The position numbers and the translations under genes are program-made. From the NCBI RefSeq assembly GCF_001509485.1, contig NZ_LLZI01000233.1:1-54053 (forward strand): a stretch of 54,053 nt of DNA, written 5' to 3'. Below are positions 27,454 through 36,920 of the stretch, piece by piece. The notes under the pieces are model-generated. The model was not told the DNA's origin, did no database searches, and was given only the letters and a program-made list of their open reading frames with translations. The stretch comes from Streptomyces sp. NRRL F-4489. GTDB taxonomy: Bacteria > Actinomycetota > Actinomycetes > Streptomycetales > Streptomycetaceae. Position 1 is the first letter of the stretch. Each line of letters starts with the position of its first letter.

Positions 27454-28395
27454 ATGCCGTCCATGTCCGCACCGCCGACCGGCGCGCCGTCCGGGCGCGG
27501 GCCGTCCGCGCGGTCCGCCGCGCTGCGCAGGGCCGCCGACGGGCTGGCCCGGCTCGGCCTGCTGGCCTTCTTCGTGCTGGTGGTGGGGAGCCACTTCATC
27601 GATGTCCCGTACTGGCTGACGTGGGTGCCGTTCGTCCTCTCGGTGGCCGTCACGGCCCTGGTGAACCGCCGGGGGCGGGGCGCCGGGTGCGCGCCCGGAG
27701 GGCGGCCGGTGGCGGTGGCGGCCCCGGTGGCCGGCCGCTGGAAGGCGCTGAACAGCCCGGCCGACCGGATCCCCAGCCACGGCACCCGGGCCTACGGGCA
27801 GGCGTACGCCATCGACCTGGTGGCCGAGCCGGAGCCCGGCGCCCGGCCCGGCTTCGGCTGGTGGCCGCTCGCCCGCCCCAACGGCGACTTCCCGGCCTTC
27901 GGCGCGCCGCTGACCGCCGTCGCCGACGCCACCGTCGTCCGCGCCGACGACCGGCAGCGCGACCACCGCGCCCGCACGTCCTGGCTCGCGCTCGGCTACT
28001 TCTTCCTGGCCGAGGGCATGATCCGCCCCCTGGGCGGCGCCCGCCGCATGATCGGCAACCATGTCGTCCTCGACCTGGGCGGCGGGACGTACGCGCTCTA
28101 CGCCCACGTCCGGCGCGGTTCGCTGACCGTCCGGCCCGGCGACCGGGTGCGCGCCGGGCAGACCCTCGGCGCCTGCGGCAACTCCGGCAACAGCACCGAA
28201 CCGCACGTCCACTTCCAGCTGATGACCACCGGCGACCCGGAGACCGCCGACGGCCTGCCGTTCACCTGGCACGGCATCGGCGTCCCGCGCAACGGGGAGG
28301 TTTTCGAGGCGGGGGCGGGGGAGGCCGGGGGCACGCCGGAGGCCGCGCCGGCCGGGGCCGGGCGGTCCGCGTCCGATGTCAGTGGTGCCGCCTAG
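27454..28395 (+). CDS. M23-family (LytM-like) membrane peptidase
   Basis: A 313-residue protein with two N-terminal transmembrane segments (LARLGLLAFFVLVVG and WLTWVPFVLSVAVTAL) and an extracellular peptidase-M23 domain. Zinc-site motifs are SHGTRAYGQAYAIDLV (His then Asp), the typical YALYAHVRRGSLTVRPGDRV and the terminal HVHF. It probably trims peptidoglycan cross-bridges or acts as an envelope sensor. A Gly/Ala tail of about 30 residues ends the protein. The ATG has CAGGGGG about 6 nt upstream. Its promoter carries a striking operator, implying induction by an unknown signal. The stop is 9 nt before the next gene, which has its own -10. Confidence 0.88.
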   Translation: MPSMSAPPTGAPSGRGPSARSAALRRAADGLARLGLLAFFVLVVGSHFIDVPYWLTWVPFVLSVAVTALVNRRGRGAGCAPGGRPVAVAAPVAGRWKALNSPADRIPSHGTRAYGQAYAIDLVAEPEPGARPGFGWWPLARPNGDFPAFGAPLTAVADATVVRADDRQRDHRARTSWLALGYFFLAEGMIRPLGGARRMIGNHVVLDLGGGTYALYAHVRRGSLTVRPGDRVRAGQTLGACGNSGNSTEPHVHFQLMTTGDPETADGLPFTWHGIGVPRNGEVFEAGAGEAGGTPEAAPAGAGRSASDVSGAA

Positions 28396-28398
28396 TCT
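28393..28398 (+). promoter_or_regulatory. -10 element of a leaderless transcript (MDMPI-like gene)
   Basis: TAGTCT overlaps the M23 stop codon and ends 6 nt before the next ATG. Confidence 0.5.
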
Positions 28399-28404
28399 GA
28401 CGGT

Positions 28405-29202
28405 ATGTCTCCTGCCACGCGTCCGCCGCGCGCCCGCCGGTACGACCCGGCCAAGACCCGGGCCGCCGTCACGGCCCAGTACGCCCATGTCCGTACGGCG
28501 GTCGGGGCCCTGACGCCGGAGCAGCTGGCGCTGCCCACCCGGCTCGGCGACTGGACGGTGCGCGAACTGGCCGCCCATCTGTCGATGGCGGTCGGCAGCG
28601 TGGTGCGCGCCCTGCGGCTGCCCGCCCCAGCCGCCCCGGAGGTCACCCCGGCGGCCTGGCCCGCGGCCACCGCGCGGTACGCCGCCGGCATCGACGAGGA
28701 CGTCCGGGCGCTGGCGGCGGCCCACGACCCGGCCGAGCTGCTGGAGCGCACCGCCGGCGAGTTCGCGCGGGCGCTGGACGGCGAGCCCGGCGACCGGGTC
28801 ATACCGTGCCGCCCGGGCGCCATGCTGCTCGCCGACTACCTCGTCACCCGCTGCGTCGAACTGGTCGTCCACACCGACGACTTGGCCGCCGCGCTCGGCC
28901 AGGAGATCCCCTACGACCGGCAGGCCCTGGCCACCGCCGTCCGGTTGCTCGCCGACGCGCTGGCCGCCAAGGCGCCCGGCGGCTCGGTCGAGGTCCGGGT
29001 GCCGCCGTTCGCCGTGGTGCAGTGCGTCGAGGGCCCCCGCCACACCCGCGGCACACCGCCCAACGTCGTCGAGACCGACCCGCTGACGTGGATACGCCTG
29101 GCCACCGGCCGTACGGACTGGGCGGCGGCGGTCGACGCCGCGGCGGTCAGCGCCAGCGGCGAGCGGGCCGGGCTCGGCGGCCTGCTGCCCGTCATGGGCT
29201 GA
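28405..29202 (+). CDS. Maleylpyruvate-isomerase-family mycothiol-dependent protein
   Basis: A 265-residue DinB/MDMPI-fold protein. N-terminal helical bundle: TLGDWTV-type motif in LPTRLGDWTVRELAAHLSMA with a metal-ligand His (AAHLS), a further His in RCVELVVHTDDLAAALG, and a C-terminal sterol-carrier-like domain (GGSVEVRVPPFAVVQCVEG ... TWIRLATGRTDW). Such actinobacterial proteins use mycothiol as cofactor for isomerase or transferase reactions; the substrate cannot be predicted here. No Shine-Dalgarno is visible and a -10 element lies 6 nt upstream, so the mRNA is probably leaderless. Convergent with the sulfatase. Confidence 0.82.
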   Translation: MSPATRPPRARRYDPAKTRAAVTAQYAHVRTAVGALTPEQLALPTRLGDWTVRELAAHLSMAVGSVVRALRLPAPAAPEVTPAAWPAATARYAAGIDEDVRALAAAHDPAELLERTAGEFARALDGEPGDRVIPCRPGAMLLADYLVTRCVELVVHTDDLAAALGQEIPYDRQALATAVRLLADALAAKAPGGSVEVRVPPFAVVQCVEGPRHTRGTPPNVVETDPLTWIRLATGRTDWAAAVDAAAVSASGERAGLGGLLPVMG

Positions 29203-29273
29203 CGCCGGGCCGCGGCCGGGCGCTCCCCCGGGACGGCGCCGGCCCGCGGCCCGGCCGAGCCGGCGGCGGCCGG

Positions 29274-30830
29274 TCAGCCGGCCGGATACGGCAGCAGCGT
29301 CCGGTCCACCGCCTCCCAGGAGGCCCGCAGCCGGGCCAGCAGCTCCTTCTCGTGCCCGGCCCGGTCGGCCTGCTCCCGCGGGTCGGTGGCGAGGTCGAAG
29401 AGCTGGTCCCGCCCGCCGCGCCCGCGGTAGTACTTCCAGTCGCCGCGCCGCAGCGCCCGTTCGCCGCGCACCCGCCAGAAGAGGTCCCGTTCGGGCAGCC
29501 GCTCCCCGCGCAGCAGATAGCCGGCCAGGCTCGTCCCGTCCAGCGGGTAGCGGCGGTCCGGGCGGGCGCCCGCCAGCTCCAGGAGGGTGGCCGTCCAGTC
29601 CGGGGTGAAGACCGGCTCGTGGCTGACCTGCCCCGGGTCGATCCGGGCCGGCCAGCGCACGATCGTCGGCACGCGTATCCCGCCCTCCTGGAGCGACGCC
29701 TTCTCCCCGGAGAGCGGCCAGTTGTACGACCAGCGCTCCCCGCCGTTGTCGCTGGCGAAGAAGACCAGGGTGTCCTCCTCCTGCCCGGAGCGGCGCAGCG
29801 CGGCCAGCACCTCGCCGACCGAGCGGTCCAGGTCCTCGACCATCTCCCGGTACTTTTCCAGCGAACCGCCGTCCTCGTGGAAGAGGGCCCGCCGGTCGCC
29901 GGCCTTGATCCGGCGGACGAGCTCGGCGCTCTCCTCGGTGTCGCCCTCCGCGATCCACGGCCAGTGCGGCGTCGTGTAGTTGAGGTTCAGCAGCCAGGGC
30001 CGGCCGCCGCCGCGCCCGCCGTCCGCCCGCCCGGCCCCGGTGACGTACTCCACCGCCCGCTCGGTGAGGATCCGGGTGTAATACCGCAGGTCCTTGTACT
30101 CCGCGTCGCCCTCGTAGAGGTCGTACTCCCCGGCCAGCCCCAGCTTGGAGTAGTACTCCAGCGCGCCGCCGAAGTTGCCGAAGAAGGTGTCCCAGCCGGA
30201 TTTGGTCGGGCTGTGGTCCGGCAGGTAGCCGCAGTGCCACTTGCCGATCAGCGCGGTGGCGTAGCCGGTGTCCCGCAGCAGCGAGGCGAGTGTGGGGTGG
30301 CCCGGGTCCAGGCCCGCGCCGCGGTCGGCGATCGGCTCGGCCAGCCCGCCCGCGGTCCGGCCCGGGTAGCGGCCGGTGTACAGCGAGAAGCGGGTGGGGG
30401 AGCAGGTCGCCGACCCGGAGTACGCCTGGGTGAAGCGGACGCCCTGCCGGGCCAGCCGGTCCAGATGCGGTGTCCGGATACCGGACGCCCCGTACGAGGA
30501 CAGGTCGGCCCAGCCCAGGTCGTCGCCGAGGATGAAGAGGATGTTGGGGCGCCGGGAGCGGCGGCCCGGGGCGGCCTTGAACGGGCGCTCGGCGGGCAGC
30601 ACCGGGGCGGGCGCGGCGGCAGCGGCGGCCGGCGCACCGGCCAGCGCGCCCAGTCCGCCCGCGGCGGCGGCCGCCCCGGCGAGCCCGCCGAAGGCCCGCC
30701 GGGACAGGCCCGGCGCCGGCCGGGACGAAGCGGCGGGTGACGGGCCGGAAGGGCCGGAAGGGCCGGATGAACCGGACGGACCGGACGGATCGGCGTGACC
30801 GGTCGGCTGGGAAGGATCGGCGGAGGTCAT
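29274..30830 (-). CDS. Tat-exported sulfatase (S1, Cys type)
   Basis: A 518-residue arylsulfatase-family enzyme. A Ser/Pro/Gly low-complexity N-terminus precedes a twin-arginine signal (LSRRAFGGL, residues 42-50) and a hydrophobic Ala/Gly stretch. The mature domain starts PNILFILGDDLGWADLSSYG, with the metal-binding Asp pair D103-D104. C143 in CSPTR is the CxPxR motif converted to formylglycine, which requires a formylglycine-generating enzyme encoded elsewhere. Further motifs are GKWHCGYLPDHSP, the VFFASDNGG metal loop and GGIRVPTIVRWP. It probably hydrolyses sulfate esters outside the cell. Start at 30830 was chosen for the GGAG 10 nt upstream; the frame is open to 30947. Solitary gene. Confidence 0.9.
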   Translation of the reverse strand: MTSADPSQPTGHADPSGPSGSSGPSGPSGPSPAASSRPAPGLSRRAFGGLAGAAAAAGGLGALAGAPAAAAAAPAPVLPAERPFKAAPGRRSRRPNILFILGDDLGWADLSSYGASGIRTPHLDRLARQGVRFTQAYSGSATCSPTRFSLYTGRYPGRTAGGLAEPIADRGAGLDPGHPTLASLLRDTGYATALIGKWHCGYLPDHSPTKSGWDTFFGNFGGALEYYSKLGLAGEYDLYEGDAEYKDLRYYTRILTERAVEYVTGAGRADGGRGGGRPWLLNLNYTTPHWPWIAEGDTEESAELVRRIKAGDRRALFHEDGGSLEKYREMVEDLDRSVGEVLAALRRSGQEEDTLVFFASDNGGERWSYNWPLSGEKASLQEGGIRVPTIVRWPARIDPGQVSHEPVFTPDWTATLLELAGARPDRRYPLDGTSLAGYLLRGERLPERDLFWRVRGERALRRGDWKYYRGRGGRDQLFDLATDPREQADRAGHEKELLARLRASWEAVDRTLLPYPAG

Positions 30831-31373
30831 CGTGGCGGCTCTCCAGAGGAGTAGGGCAAGGGGGCCGTACGGGCGCGGCGCACCGGCCCCCGGGGACGGC
30901 GGGAGGCGGCCGGGCGTCGCGAATGTCACACCGGCCAGGGACGGCACGGATCCGGCATACGCGGCGGATCAGGCCGAACGGCCCTGGCGGAGGTGCGGGG
31001 GGGAAGCGGGAAAGTGCGGCTCGTGCGGCGGCGGGAGCGGCGGTCAGCGGCACCGGCGAAGGCAGCGGCTGACGGCGGGACCGGCGGCGCGGCGGCGGCC
31101 GGAGCGCCCGGCCGCCCGGATCAGCCGCGGCGACAGACGGCGCTGGCCAGCCGACCGAGGTCGACATGGCGGCGGCACACCAGGCGCGGTGTGCGGCGGG
31201 GCACCCGGTGGCACGCCGGGCGCGCCAGGGGCGGCGGGGTCTGCATGGGCAGGAATCCTGGCCGCGCGGCCGTGGGCACGTCAAGCACGCTTAACGCGCC
31301 GTTCATGCACTCCTCCAGCTCCCCGCCCATCCCCGGTTCGGATGAATCCGCGACCTGCCCTAGACTCTGGAAC
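30831..31373. other. Non-coding spacer between the sulfatase and purF genes
   Basis: 543 nt without a supported gene. Long open frames here lack family similarity and use GC-filler codons. It must hold the sulfatase promoter (not identified) and the purF -10 TAGACT (31361-31366), with TTCGGA 18 nt upstream (31337-31342) as a possible -35. Confidence 0.5.
31361..31366 (+). promoter_or_regulatory. -10 element of a leaderless purF transcript
   Basis: TAGACT ends 7 nt before the purF GTG, the same geometry as purD. Confidence 0.55.
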
Positions 31374-32933
31374 GTGCCACGTGGTGACGGACGACTCAAC
31401 CACGACCTGCTCCCCGGTGAGAAGGGCCCCCAGGACGCCTGCGGCGTCTTCGGTGTCTGGGCCCCGGGAGAAGAGGTCGCCAAACTCACCTACTTCGGGC
31501 TGTACGCGCTGCAGCACCGTGGACAGGAGTCCGCGGGCATCGCGGTGAGCAACGGCTCCCAAATCCTCGTCTTCAAGGACATGGGCCTGGTTTCCCAGGT
31601 CTTCGACGAAACCTCCCTCAGCTCCCTCCAGGGCCATATCGCCGTGGGCCATGCCCGCTACTCCACCACCGGTGCCTCGGTGTGGGAGAACGCGCAGCCG
31701 ACGTTCCGCGCCACCGCGCACGGATCCATCGCGCTCGGCCACAACGGCAATCTGGTCAACACCGCCGAACTGGCCAAGATGGTCGCCGCGCTGCCCCGCG
31801 AGGGCGGCCGGGCCACCCAGGTCGCGGCGACCAACGACACCGACCTGGTCACCGCCCTGCTGGCCGGCCAGGTCGACGAGGACGGCAAGCCGCTGACCGT
31901 CGAGGAGGCCGCGCCCCGCGTCCTGCCGAAGGTCATGGGCGCCTTCTCGCTCTGCTTCATGGACGAGCAGACCCTCTACGCCGCCCGCGACCCGCAGGGC
32001 ATCCGCCCGCTGGTCCTCGGCCGCCTGGAGCGCGGCTGGGTGGTGGCCTCCGAGACCGCCGCCCTGGACATCGTCGGCGCCAGCTTCGTCCGGGAGATCG
32101 AGCCCGGCGAGCTGATCGCCGTGGACGAGGACGGCCTGCGCAGCTCGCGCTTCGCCGAGGCCCGCCCCAAGGGCTGCGTCTTCGAGTACGTCTACCTCGC
32201 CCGCCCCGACACCGACATCGCGGGCCGCAACGTCTACCTCTCCCGGGTGGAGATGGGCCGCAAGCTGGCCGCCGAGGCGCCCGCCGACGCGGACCTGGTG
32301 ATAGCGACCCCGGAGTCCGGCACCCCGGCCGCGGTCGGCTACGCCGAGGCCAGCGGCATCCCCTACGGCTCCGGCCTGGTGAAGAACTCCTACGTCGGCC
32401 GGACGTTCATCCAGCCCTCGCAGACCATCCGCCAGCTCGGCATCCGCCTCAAGCTCAACCCGCTCAAGGAAGTCATCCGCGGCAAGCGCCTGGTGGTCGT
32501 GGACGACTCGATCGTCCGCGGCAACACCCAGCGCGCCCTGGTGCGGATGCTGCGCGAGGCCGGCGCCGCCGAGGTCCACATCCGGATCTCGTCCCCGCCG
32601 ATCAAGTGGCCGTGCTTCTTCGGCATCGACTTCGCCACCCGCGCGGAGCTGATCGCCAACGGGCTGAGCGTCGAGGAGATCGGCAAGTCGCTGGGCGCCG
32701 ATTCGCTGGCGTACATCTCCCTGGACGGCATGGTCGAGGCGACCACCATCGCCAAGCCGCAGCTGTGCCGCGCCTGCTTCGACGGCGAGTACCCGATGGC
32801 GCTCCCGGATCCGGAGCTGCTGGGCAAGCACCTCCTGGAGCCCGGCACCAAGGTCCCGGCCACGTCCGACGTGGACGGCCTCCGGACGCTCACCGCGGGG
32901 GTCGGCGGCGCCGACGCGCTGCGCCGCCCGTAG
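31374..32933 (+). CDS. purF: Amidophosphoribosyltransferase
   Basis: First committed enzyme of purine synthesis, making phosphoribosylamine from PRPP and glutamine; 519 residues. The N-terminal glutaminase is made as a proenzyme: residues 1-22 are the propeptide and Cys23 (PQDACGVFGVW) becomes the N-terminal nucleophile. YALQHRGQESAGIAV follows. The C-terminal phosphoribosyltransferase half carries the PRPP loop VVVDDSIVRGNTQRAL. Four Cys are spaced as in the [4Fe-4S] PurF of Bacillus (KGCVFEY, KWPCFFG, and LCRACFDGEY), so an Fe-S cluster is likely. Alone in its unit upstream of purM by 35 nt; purM may be co-transcribed. Confidence 0.97.
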   Translation: MPRGDGRLNHDLLPGEKGPQDACGVFGVWAPGEEVAKLTYFGLYALQHRGQESAGIAVSNGSQILVFKDMGLVSQVFDETSLSSLQGHIAVGHARYSTTGASVWENAQPTFRATAHGSIALGHNGNLVNTAELAKMVAALPREGGRATQVAATNDTDLVTALLAGQVDEDGKPLTVEEAAPRVLPKVMGAFSLCFMDEQTLYAARDPQGIRPLVLGRLERGWVVASETAALDIVGASFVREIEPGELIAVDEDGLRSSRFAEARPKGCVFEYVYLARPDTDIAGRNVYLSRVEMGRKLAAEAPADADLVIATPESGTPAAVGYAEASGIPYGSGLVKNSYVGRTFIQPSQTIRQLGIRLKLNPLKEVIRGKRLVVVDDSIVRGNTQRALVRMLREAGAAEVHIRISSPPIKWPCFFGIDFATRAELIANGLSVEEIGKSLGADSLAYISLDGMVEATTIAKPQLCRACFDGEYPMALPDPELLGKHLLEPGTKVPATSDVDGLRTLTAGVGGADALRRP

Positions 32934-32968
32934 AGCCCGTCACACCACCCGAACGAAAGTTATCGGCC

Positions 32969-34039
32969 ATGTCCGCTGAATCAACCGGTGCCAGCTACGC
33001 GAGCGCGGGTGTCGACATCGAAGCCGGCGACCGCGCCGTGGACCTCATGAAGGAGTGGGTGGCGAAGGCCACCCGCCCGGAGGTCGTCGGCGGGCTCGGC
33101 GGTTTCGCCGGCCTCTTCGACGCCTCCGCGCTCAAGCGCTACGAGCGTCCGCTGCTGGCCTCGGCCACCGACGGTGTCGGCACCAAGGTCGACATCGCCC
33201 GCCGGATGGGCGTCTACGACACCATCGGCCACGACCTCGTCGCCATGGTCGTGGACGACCTGGTCGTCTGCGGCGCCGAGCCGCTGTTCATGACCGACTA
33301 CATCTGCGTCGGCAAGGTCTACCCGGAGCGGGTCGCGGCGATCGTCAAGGGCATCGCCGAGGGCTGCGTCCTGGCCGGCTGCGCCCTGGTCGGCGGCGAG
33401 ACCGCCGAGCACCCGGGCCTGCTGGGCCCGGACGAGTTCGACGTGGCCGGCGCCGGCACCGGCGTGGTCGAGGCCGACCGGGTGCTGGGCGCCGAGCGGA
33501 TCCGCGCGGGCGACGCGGTGATCGCGATGGCGTCCTCCGGACTTCACTCGAACGGGTACTCCCTGGTCCGCCACGTCCTCTTCGACCGGGCCGGCCTGGC
33601 GCTGGAGCGGGAGGTCCCCGAGCTCGGCCGCACCCTCGGCGAGGAGCTGCTGGAGCCCACCAAGATCTACTCGCTGGACTGCCTGGCCCTGACCCGCACC
33701 TGCGAGGTGCACGCCTTCTCGCACATCACCGGCGGCGGCCTGGCCAGCAACCTCGCCCGGGTGATCCCGGACGATCTGCACGCCGTGGTCGACCGCGCCA
33801 CCTGGGCGCCCGGCGCGATCTTCGACCTGGTCGGCACCGCCGGCGCGGTCGAGCGGAGCGAGCTGGAGAAGACCCTGAACATGGGCGTCGGCATGATCGC
33901 CGTCGTCCCCCAGGAGTCGGTGGACGTCGCCCTGGCCACCCTCGCCGACCGCGGGGTGGACGCCTGGGTCGGCGGCGAGATCACCGAGCGCGGCGCGCAC
34001 ACCGAGGCTGTGGCCCTGACCGGTGAGTACGCGAGCTGA
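32969..34039 (+). CDS. purM: AIR synthetase
   Basis: Phosphoribosylformylglycinamidine cyclo-ligase, closing the imidazole ring to AIR; 356 residues. Family motifs are SYASAGVDIEAGDRAVDLMK at the N-terminus, LLASATDGVGTKVDIARRMG (ATP site), GCALVGGETAEHPG, SSGLHSNGYSLVRHVL and ITGGGLASNLARVIPD. The ATG lies 35 nt after the purF stop with only a weak GAAAG upstream, suggesting coupling to purF. Two strong hairpins follow. Confidence 0.97.
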   Translation: MSAESTGASYASAGVDIEAGDRAVDLMKEWVAKATRPEVVGGLGGFAGLFDASALKRYERPLLASATDGVGTKVDIARRMGVYDTIGHDLVAMVVDDLVVCGAEPLFMTDYICVGKVYPERVAAIVKGIAEGCVLAGCALVGGETAEHPGLLGPDEFDVAGAGTGVVEADRVLGAERIRAGDAVIAMASSGLHSNGYSLVRHVLFDRAGLALEREVPELGRTLGEELLEPTKIYSLDCLALTRTCEVHAFSHITGGGLASNLARVIPDDLHAVVDRATWAPGAIFDLVGTAGAVERSELEKTLNMGVGMIAVVPQESVDVALATLADRGVDAWVGGEITERGAHTEAVALTGEYAS

Positions 34040-34053
34040 CGTCGCAGGCGCGC

Positions 34054-34126
34054 GGGGCCGCCGGGCCGGCGGCCCCGGTCCCGCGCGCAGCGAAGAACCC
34101 GGTCCGGGGGATTCCCTGGACCGGGT
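34054..34126 (+). terminator. Tandem terminators after purM
   Basis: Hairpin 1: GGGGCCGCC (34054-34062) with GGCGGCCCC (34068-34076), 5-nt loop. Hairpin 2: ACCCGGTCC (34097-34105) with GGACCGGGT (34118-34126). They also face the converging DUF3073 gene. Confidence 0.7.
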
Positions 34127-34206
34127 CCGTGATGGTGTGATGAGTCCCGTGACCGCGCAGATCGCCAGGCGCCCGGCCGCTGGTGGACCGGCCGTCCGCA
34201 GTGACG

Positions 34207-34449
34207 TCAGGCGCGACGACGCTGGGAGGAGTGGCCCTCTTCCTCGTCGTCGTCGGCGTTGTACCGTTCTGCGTACCGCGCGTACGGGTCGTCGTCCTCG
34301 TCGTCCTCGAACGGCTCTCGGTTCGGAGGCTGCTGGTTCGACTGCGATGCAAGCTCTTCGGCCAGTCGTGAGAGATCCGTCCCACCGCTGCTGTACTTCA
34401 GCTGGCGGGCGACCTTTGTCTGCTTGGCCTTGGCCCGGCCGCGCCCCAT
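34207..34449 (-). CDS. DUF3073 family protein
   Basis: An 80-residue highly charged protein. The basic N-terminus MGRGRAKAKQTKVARQLKYS is the family signature. The middle is polar, and the C-terminal half is a run of Asp/Glu (DDEDDDPYARYAERYNADDD) ending in basic residues. The actinobacterial DUF3073 family has no known function; the composition suggests an intrinsically disordered, possibly nucleic-acid-associated protein. GAGGGGG lies about 8 nt before the ATG. It sits between purM and vdh, as I recall in other Streptomyces. Confidence 0.9.
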   Translation of the reverse strand: MGRGRAKAKQTKVARQLKYSSGGTDLSRLAEELASQSNQQPPNREPFEDDEDDDPYARYAERYNADDDEEEGHSSQRRRA

Positions 34450-34772
34450 GGGTCGACCCCCTCAATGACGGGGCTCGGTGGCCCCAGAGTCTTGACACGC
34501 GTTCATGATTCAGAGCGGGCTCTCGACGGAGAGACCGGCCCGTAGGGCTTTAACGGTACCTGCTTCCGCGGCCATACGGTACGTCGCCCGCATCACCCAC
34601 CGCTCGGCACGACCGGCACGGTGCCCCGTCCACGCTGGTCAACTGCGATTTTAACCTGTCCTGTACGGCGACCCGCCGACGGGTGGTGAGGGATGTCTCC
34701 CCGACCGCCCGCGGCGGGCCGCACAAGGGTGTGTTTCCGGCCACGTGAGCGAGGGGGGCCGGCACCGGCCGG
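34450..34772. other. Non-coding spacer between the DUF3073 and vdh genes
   Basis: 323 nt, moderately AT-rich around 34540-34665. Holds the DUF3073 promoter region; a TTAAAAT -10-like string on the - strand (near 34650) is the best candidate. No gene is seen. Confidence 0.4.
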
Positions 34773-35876
34773 TCAGCCCCGCCGCGCCTCCGCCATGCGC
34801 GCCTCGGCGATCCGGTCGGCCGCCGCGGCCGGCGGGATCCCGTCCGCCTTCGCACGAGCGAATATCGCCAGCGTGGTGTCGAAGATCTTCGCGGCCTTCT
34901 TCTTGCACCGGTCGAAGTCGAAGCCGTGCAGCTCGTCGGCCACCTGGATGACGCCGCCGGCGTTCACGACGTAGTCCGGGGCGTAGAGGATGCCGCGGTC
35001 GGAGAGGTCCTTCTCCACACCCGGGTGGGCGAGCTGGTTGTTGGCCGCGCCGCACACCACCTTCGCGGTCAGCGCCGGCACCGTCTCGTCGTTCAGCGCC
35101 CCGCCCAGCGCGCACGGCGCGTAGATGTCCAGGCCCTCGGTGCGGATCAGCGCGCCGGTGTCGGCCGCGGCGGTCACCCGCGGGTGGCGGGCCAGGATCC
35201 GCTGCACCGACTCCGCGCGCACGTCCGTGATCACGACCTCGGCGCCGTCCTCCAACAGGTGCTCGACGAGGTGGTGCCCCACCTTGCCGACGCCCGCGAC
35301 GCCGACCCGGCGGCCGCGCAGCGTGGGGTCGCCCCACAGGTGCTGGGCGGAGGCCCGCATGCCCTGGAAGACGCCGTAGGCGGTCAGGACGGAGGAGTCG
35401 CCGGCGCCGCCGTTCTCCGGGGAGCGGCCGGTGGTCCAGCGGTTGGTCCGGGCGATCACGTCCATGTCCGCGACGTAGGTGCCGACGTCGCAGGCGGTGA
35501 CGTAGCGGCCGCCGAGCGAGGCCACGCAGCGCCCGTAGGCGAGCAGCAGCTCCTCGGTCTTGACCAGCTCCGGGTCGCCGATGATCACGGCCTTGCCGCC
35601 GCCGTGGTCCAGCCCGGCCAGCGCGTTCTTGTACGACATGCCGCGCGCGAGGTTGAGGGCGTCCAGCACGGCCTCGTCCTCGGAGGCGTACGGATGGAAG
35701 CGGGTGCCGCCGAGGGCGGGGCCCAGGGCGGTGCTGTGGATGGCGATCACGGCCTTGAGGCCGCTGGCCCGGTCCTGGCAGAGGACGACTTGCTCGTGGC
35801 CGCCCTGCTCCGTGCGGAACAGGGTCTGCAGGACGCCGCCGGCGGCGTCCGCAGGGGCAGGACGTACGTCGGTCAC
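34773..35876 (-). CDS. vdh: Valine (branched-chain amino acid) dehydrogenase
   Basis: NAD-dependent oxidative deaminase of valine, leucine and isoleucine, feeding acyl-CoA precursors for macrolides and fatty acids; 367 residues, in line with Streptomyces Vdh (about 364). Hallmarks are [40 protein letters not shown], the catalytic Lys in [14 protein letters not shown], the Rossmann [16 protein letters not shown] and [12 protein letters not shown] chose the GTG at 35876 ([10 protein letters not shown]) because GGGAG precedes it by 8 nt and because I recall S. coelicolor Vdh starting MTDV; ATG at 35891 would add five residues. Confidence 0.95.
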   Translation of the reverse strand: MTDVRPAPADAAGGVLQTLFRTEQGGHEQVVLCQDRASGLKAVIAIHSTALGPALGGTRFHPYASEDEAVLDALNLARGMSYKNALAGLDHGGGKAVIIGDPELVKTEELLLAYGRCVASLGGRYVTACDVGTYVADMDVIARTNRWTTGRSPENGGAGDSSVLTAYGVFQGMRASAQHLWGDPTLRGRRVGVAGVGKVGHHLVEHLLEDGAEVVITDVRAESVQRILARHPRVTAAADTGALIRTEGLDIYAPCALGGALNDETVPALTAKVVCGAANNQLAHPGVEKDLSDRGILYAPDYVVNAGGVIQVADELHGFDFDRCKKKAAKIFDTTLAIFARAKADGIPPAAAADRIAEARMAEARRG

Positions 35877-35947
35877 TGTGGTGACTCCCATAGTCGCGGA
35901 AGGACGCCCTCCTGGAGGTGGGGAGGGCCGGTCGGGATGAGCGTAAG

Positions 35948-35983
35948 TCCTCCCGGCCGGGTTGATCGGCCCGCTCGGGAGGA
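35948..35983. repeat. 8-bp inverted repeat in the vdh divergent spacer
   Basis: TCCTCCCG (35948-35955) and CGGGAGGA (35976-35983) lie 20 nt apart, about 75 nt upstream of vdh. vdh is known to be induced by valine and repressed by ammonium or glucose in Streptomyces, so an operator is plausible. Confidence 0.35.
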
Positions 35984-36083
35984 TCACCCCCTCCCGGGGG
36001 ACGGACATGGCACGATCTGCCGTACAGGGGCCGGGCGGGGGTAGGCAACTCCGGGCGGTGGACTTTCCTTTGGAGGAGCGGGC

Positions 36084-36920
36084 GTGGCCGTGGCGTCGTC
36101 GGTGCGGGTCCCGTATGTGGCGTATCTGCGGGTCTACGAGCCGCTGGCGGCGTTCCCGGAGCCGGAGCGCTCCTACTGGGCACGCTACGCCGAGCGGGAC
36201 GAGACCCCCACGGCCCTCGACGAGCAGCGCCGGGCGCTGGCCGATCTGCTGCCGACCCCGCCGGTGCCGGTCCCGGTCCACGAGAGCGGCGACGCGTTCG
36301 TCGCGGAGGTGGACGGCGCGGTCTGCGTCTGCCCCTGGCGGACCCGGCTGCGCGGCTGGCAGGCGCTGGCCGCCCTGGAGGAGCTGCTGCCGGCCGCCGT
36401 CCTGGACGCCGCGCTGCCCCCGGTGGTGCGCCGGCAGGCGGCCACCGACTACGAGCGGTGGCGCGAGCGCCACCCGGACGCCCGCCCCTGGATCCGCGCG
36501 GCCACCTGGCACGTGCCGGTCCGGTGGTTCGTCCTCTTCGACGACGCCGAGCGGGAGTACACCAAGGGTGACGGCGCGCCTGTGCTGCGTTACCGGACGC
36601 CGATGGCGCAGGCCCGCCGCCGGGTCGCGCGCGGGCTGCGGACGCTGCGGGACGCCCTGGAGGAGGGCCCGCTGATCGACGGCCTGGTAGATGTGGGGCG
36701 CTGGCTCGAGGAATTCCACCCGCGTTCGCTCGTGGAGCTGGATTACGGAGGGCTGGTGCACGCGGTGCCCGAGGGGCGGCTCGCCGGGGACCGCTCCGCC
36801 GCGGAGGTGGCGGAGGGGCTGGCGGCGCTGCGCGAGGGGGACGGCGAGCGGGCCGGTGCCGCGTACGAGAAGCTGTCGCGGCGGTGGCGCCTGGTCCGCG
36901 AACGCCAGTTCTCCAGCTGA
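36084..36920 (+). CDS. Conserved hypothetical protein upstream of bldC
   Basis: A 278-residue soluble protein that I do not assign to a named family. Regions include [20 protein letters not shown], the motif [38 protein letters not shown] and a C-terminal [20 protein letters not shown] with an Ala/Glu helical end. It lacks signal or membrane segments. GGAGGAG is 7 nt before the GTG. In S. coelicolor a gene of this kind lies between vdh and bldC (SCO4090 by memory). Coding is secure from length and codon bias; function is unknown. Confidence 0.85.
   Translation: MAVASSVRVPYVAYLRVYEPLAAFPEPERSYWARYAERDETPTALDEQRRALADLLPTPPVPVPVHESGDAFVAEVDGAVCVCPWRTRLRGWQALAALEELLPAAVLDAALPPVVRRQAATDYERWRERHPDARPWIRAATWHVPVRWFVLFDDAEREYTKGDGAPVLRYRTPMAQARRRVARGLRTLRDALEEGPLIDGLVDVGRWLEEFHPRSLVELDYGGLVHAVPEGRLAGDRSAAEVAEGLAALREGDGERAGAAYEKLSRRWRLVRERQFSS

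Noticed and set aside
27403..31284. A 1293-codon open frame on the - strand across the M23, MDMPI and sulfatase region
   Set aside because: It is antisense to recognised genes on one part and out of frame with the sulfatase on the other; it arises from the scarcity of stop codons in very GC-rich DNA and shows no domain.
34492..34497. TTGACA upstream of DUF3073
   Set aside because: It points away from DUF3073 and no -10 element or gene follows on the + strand.
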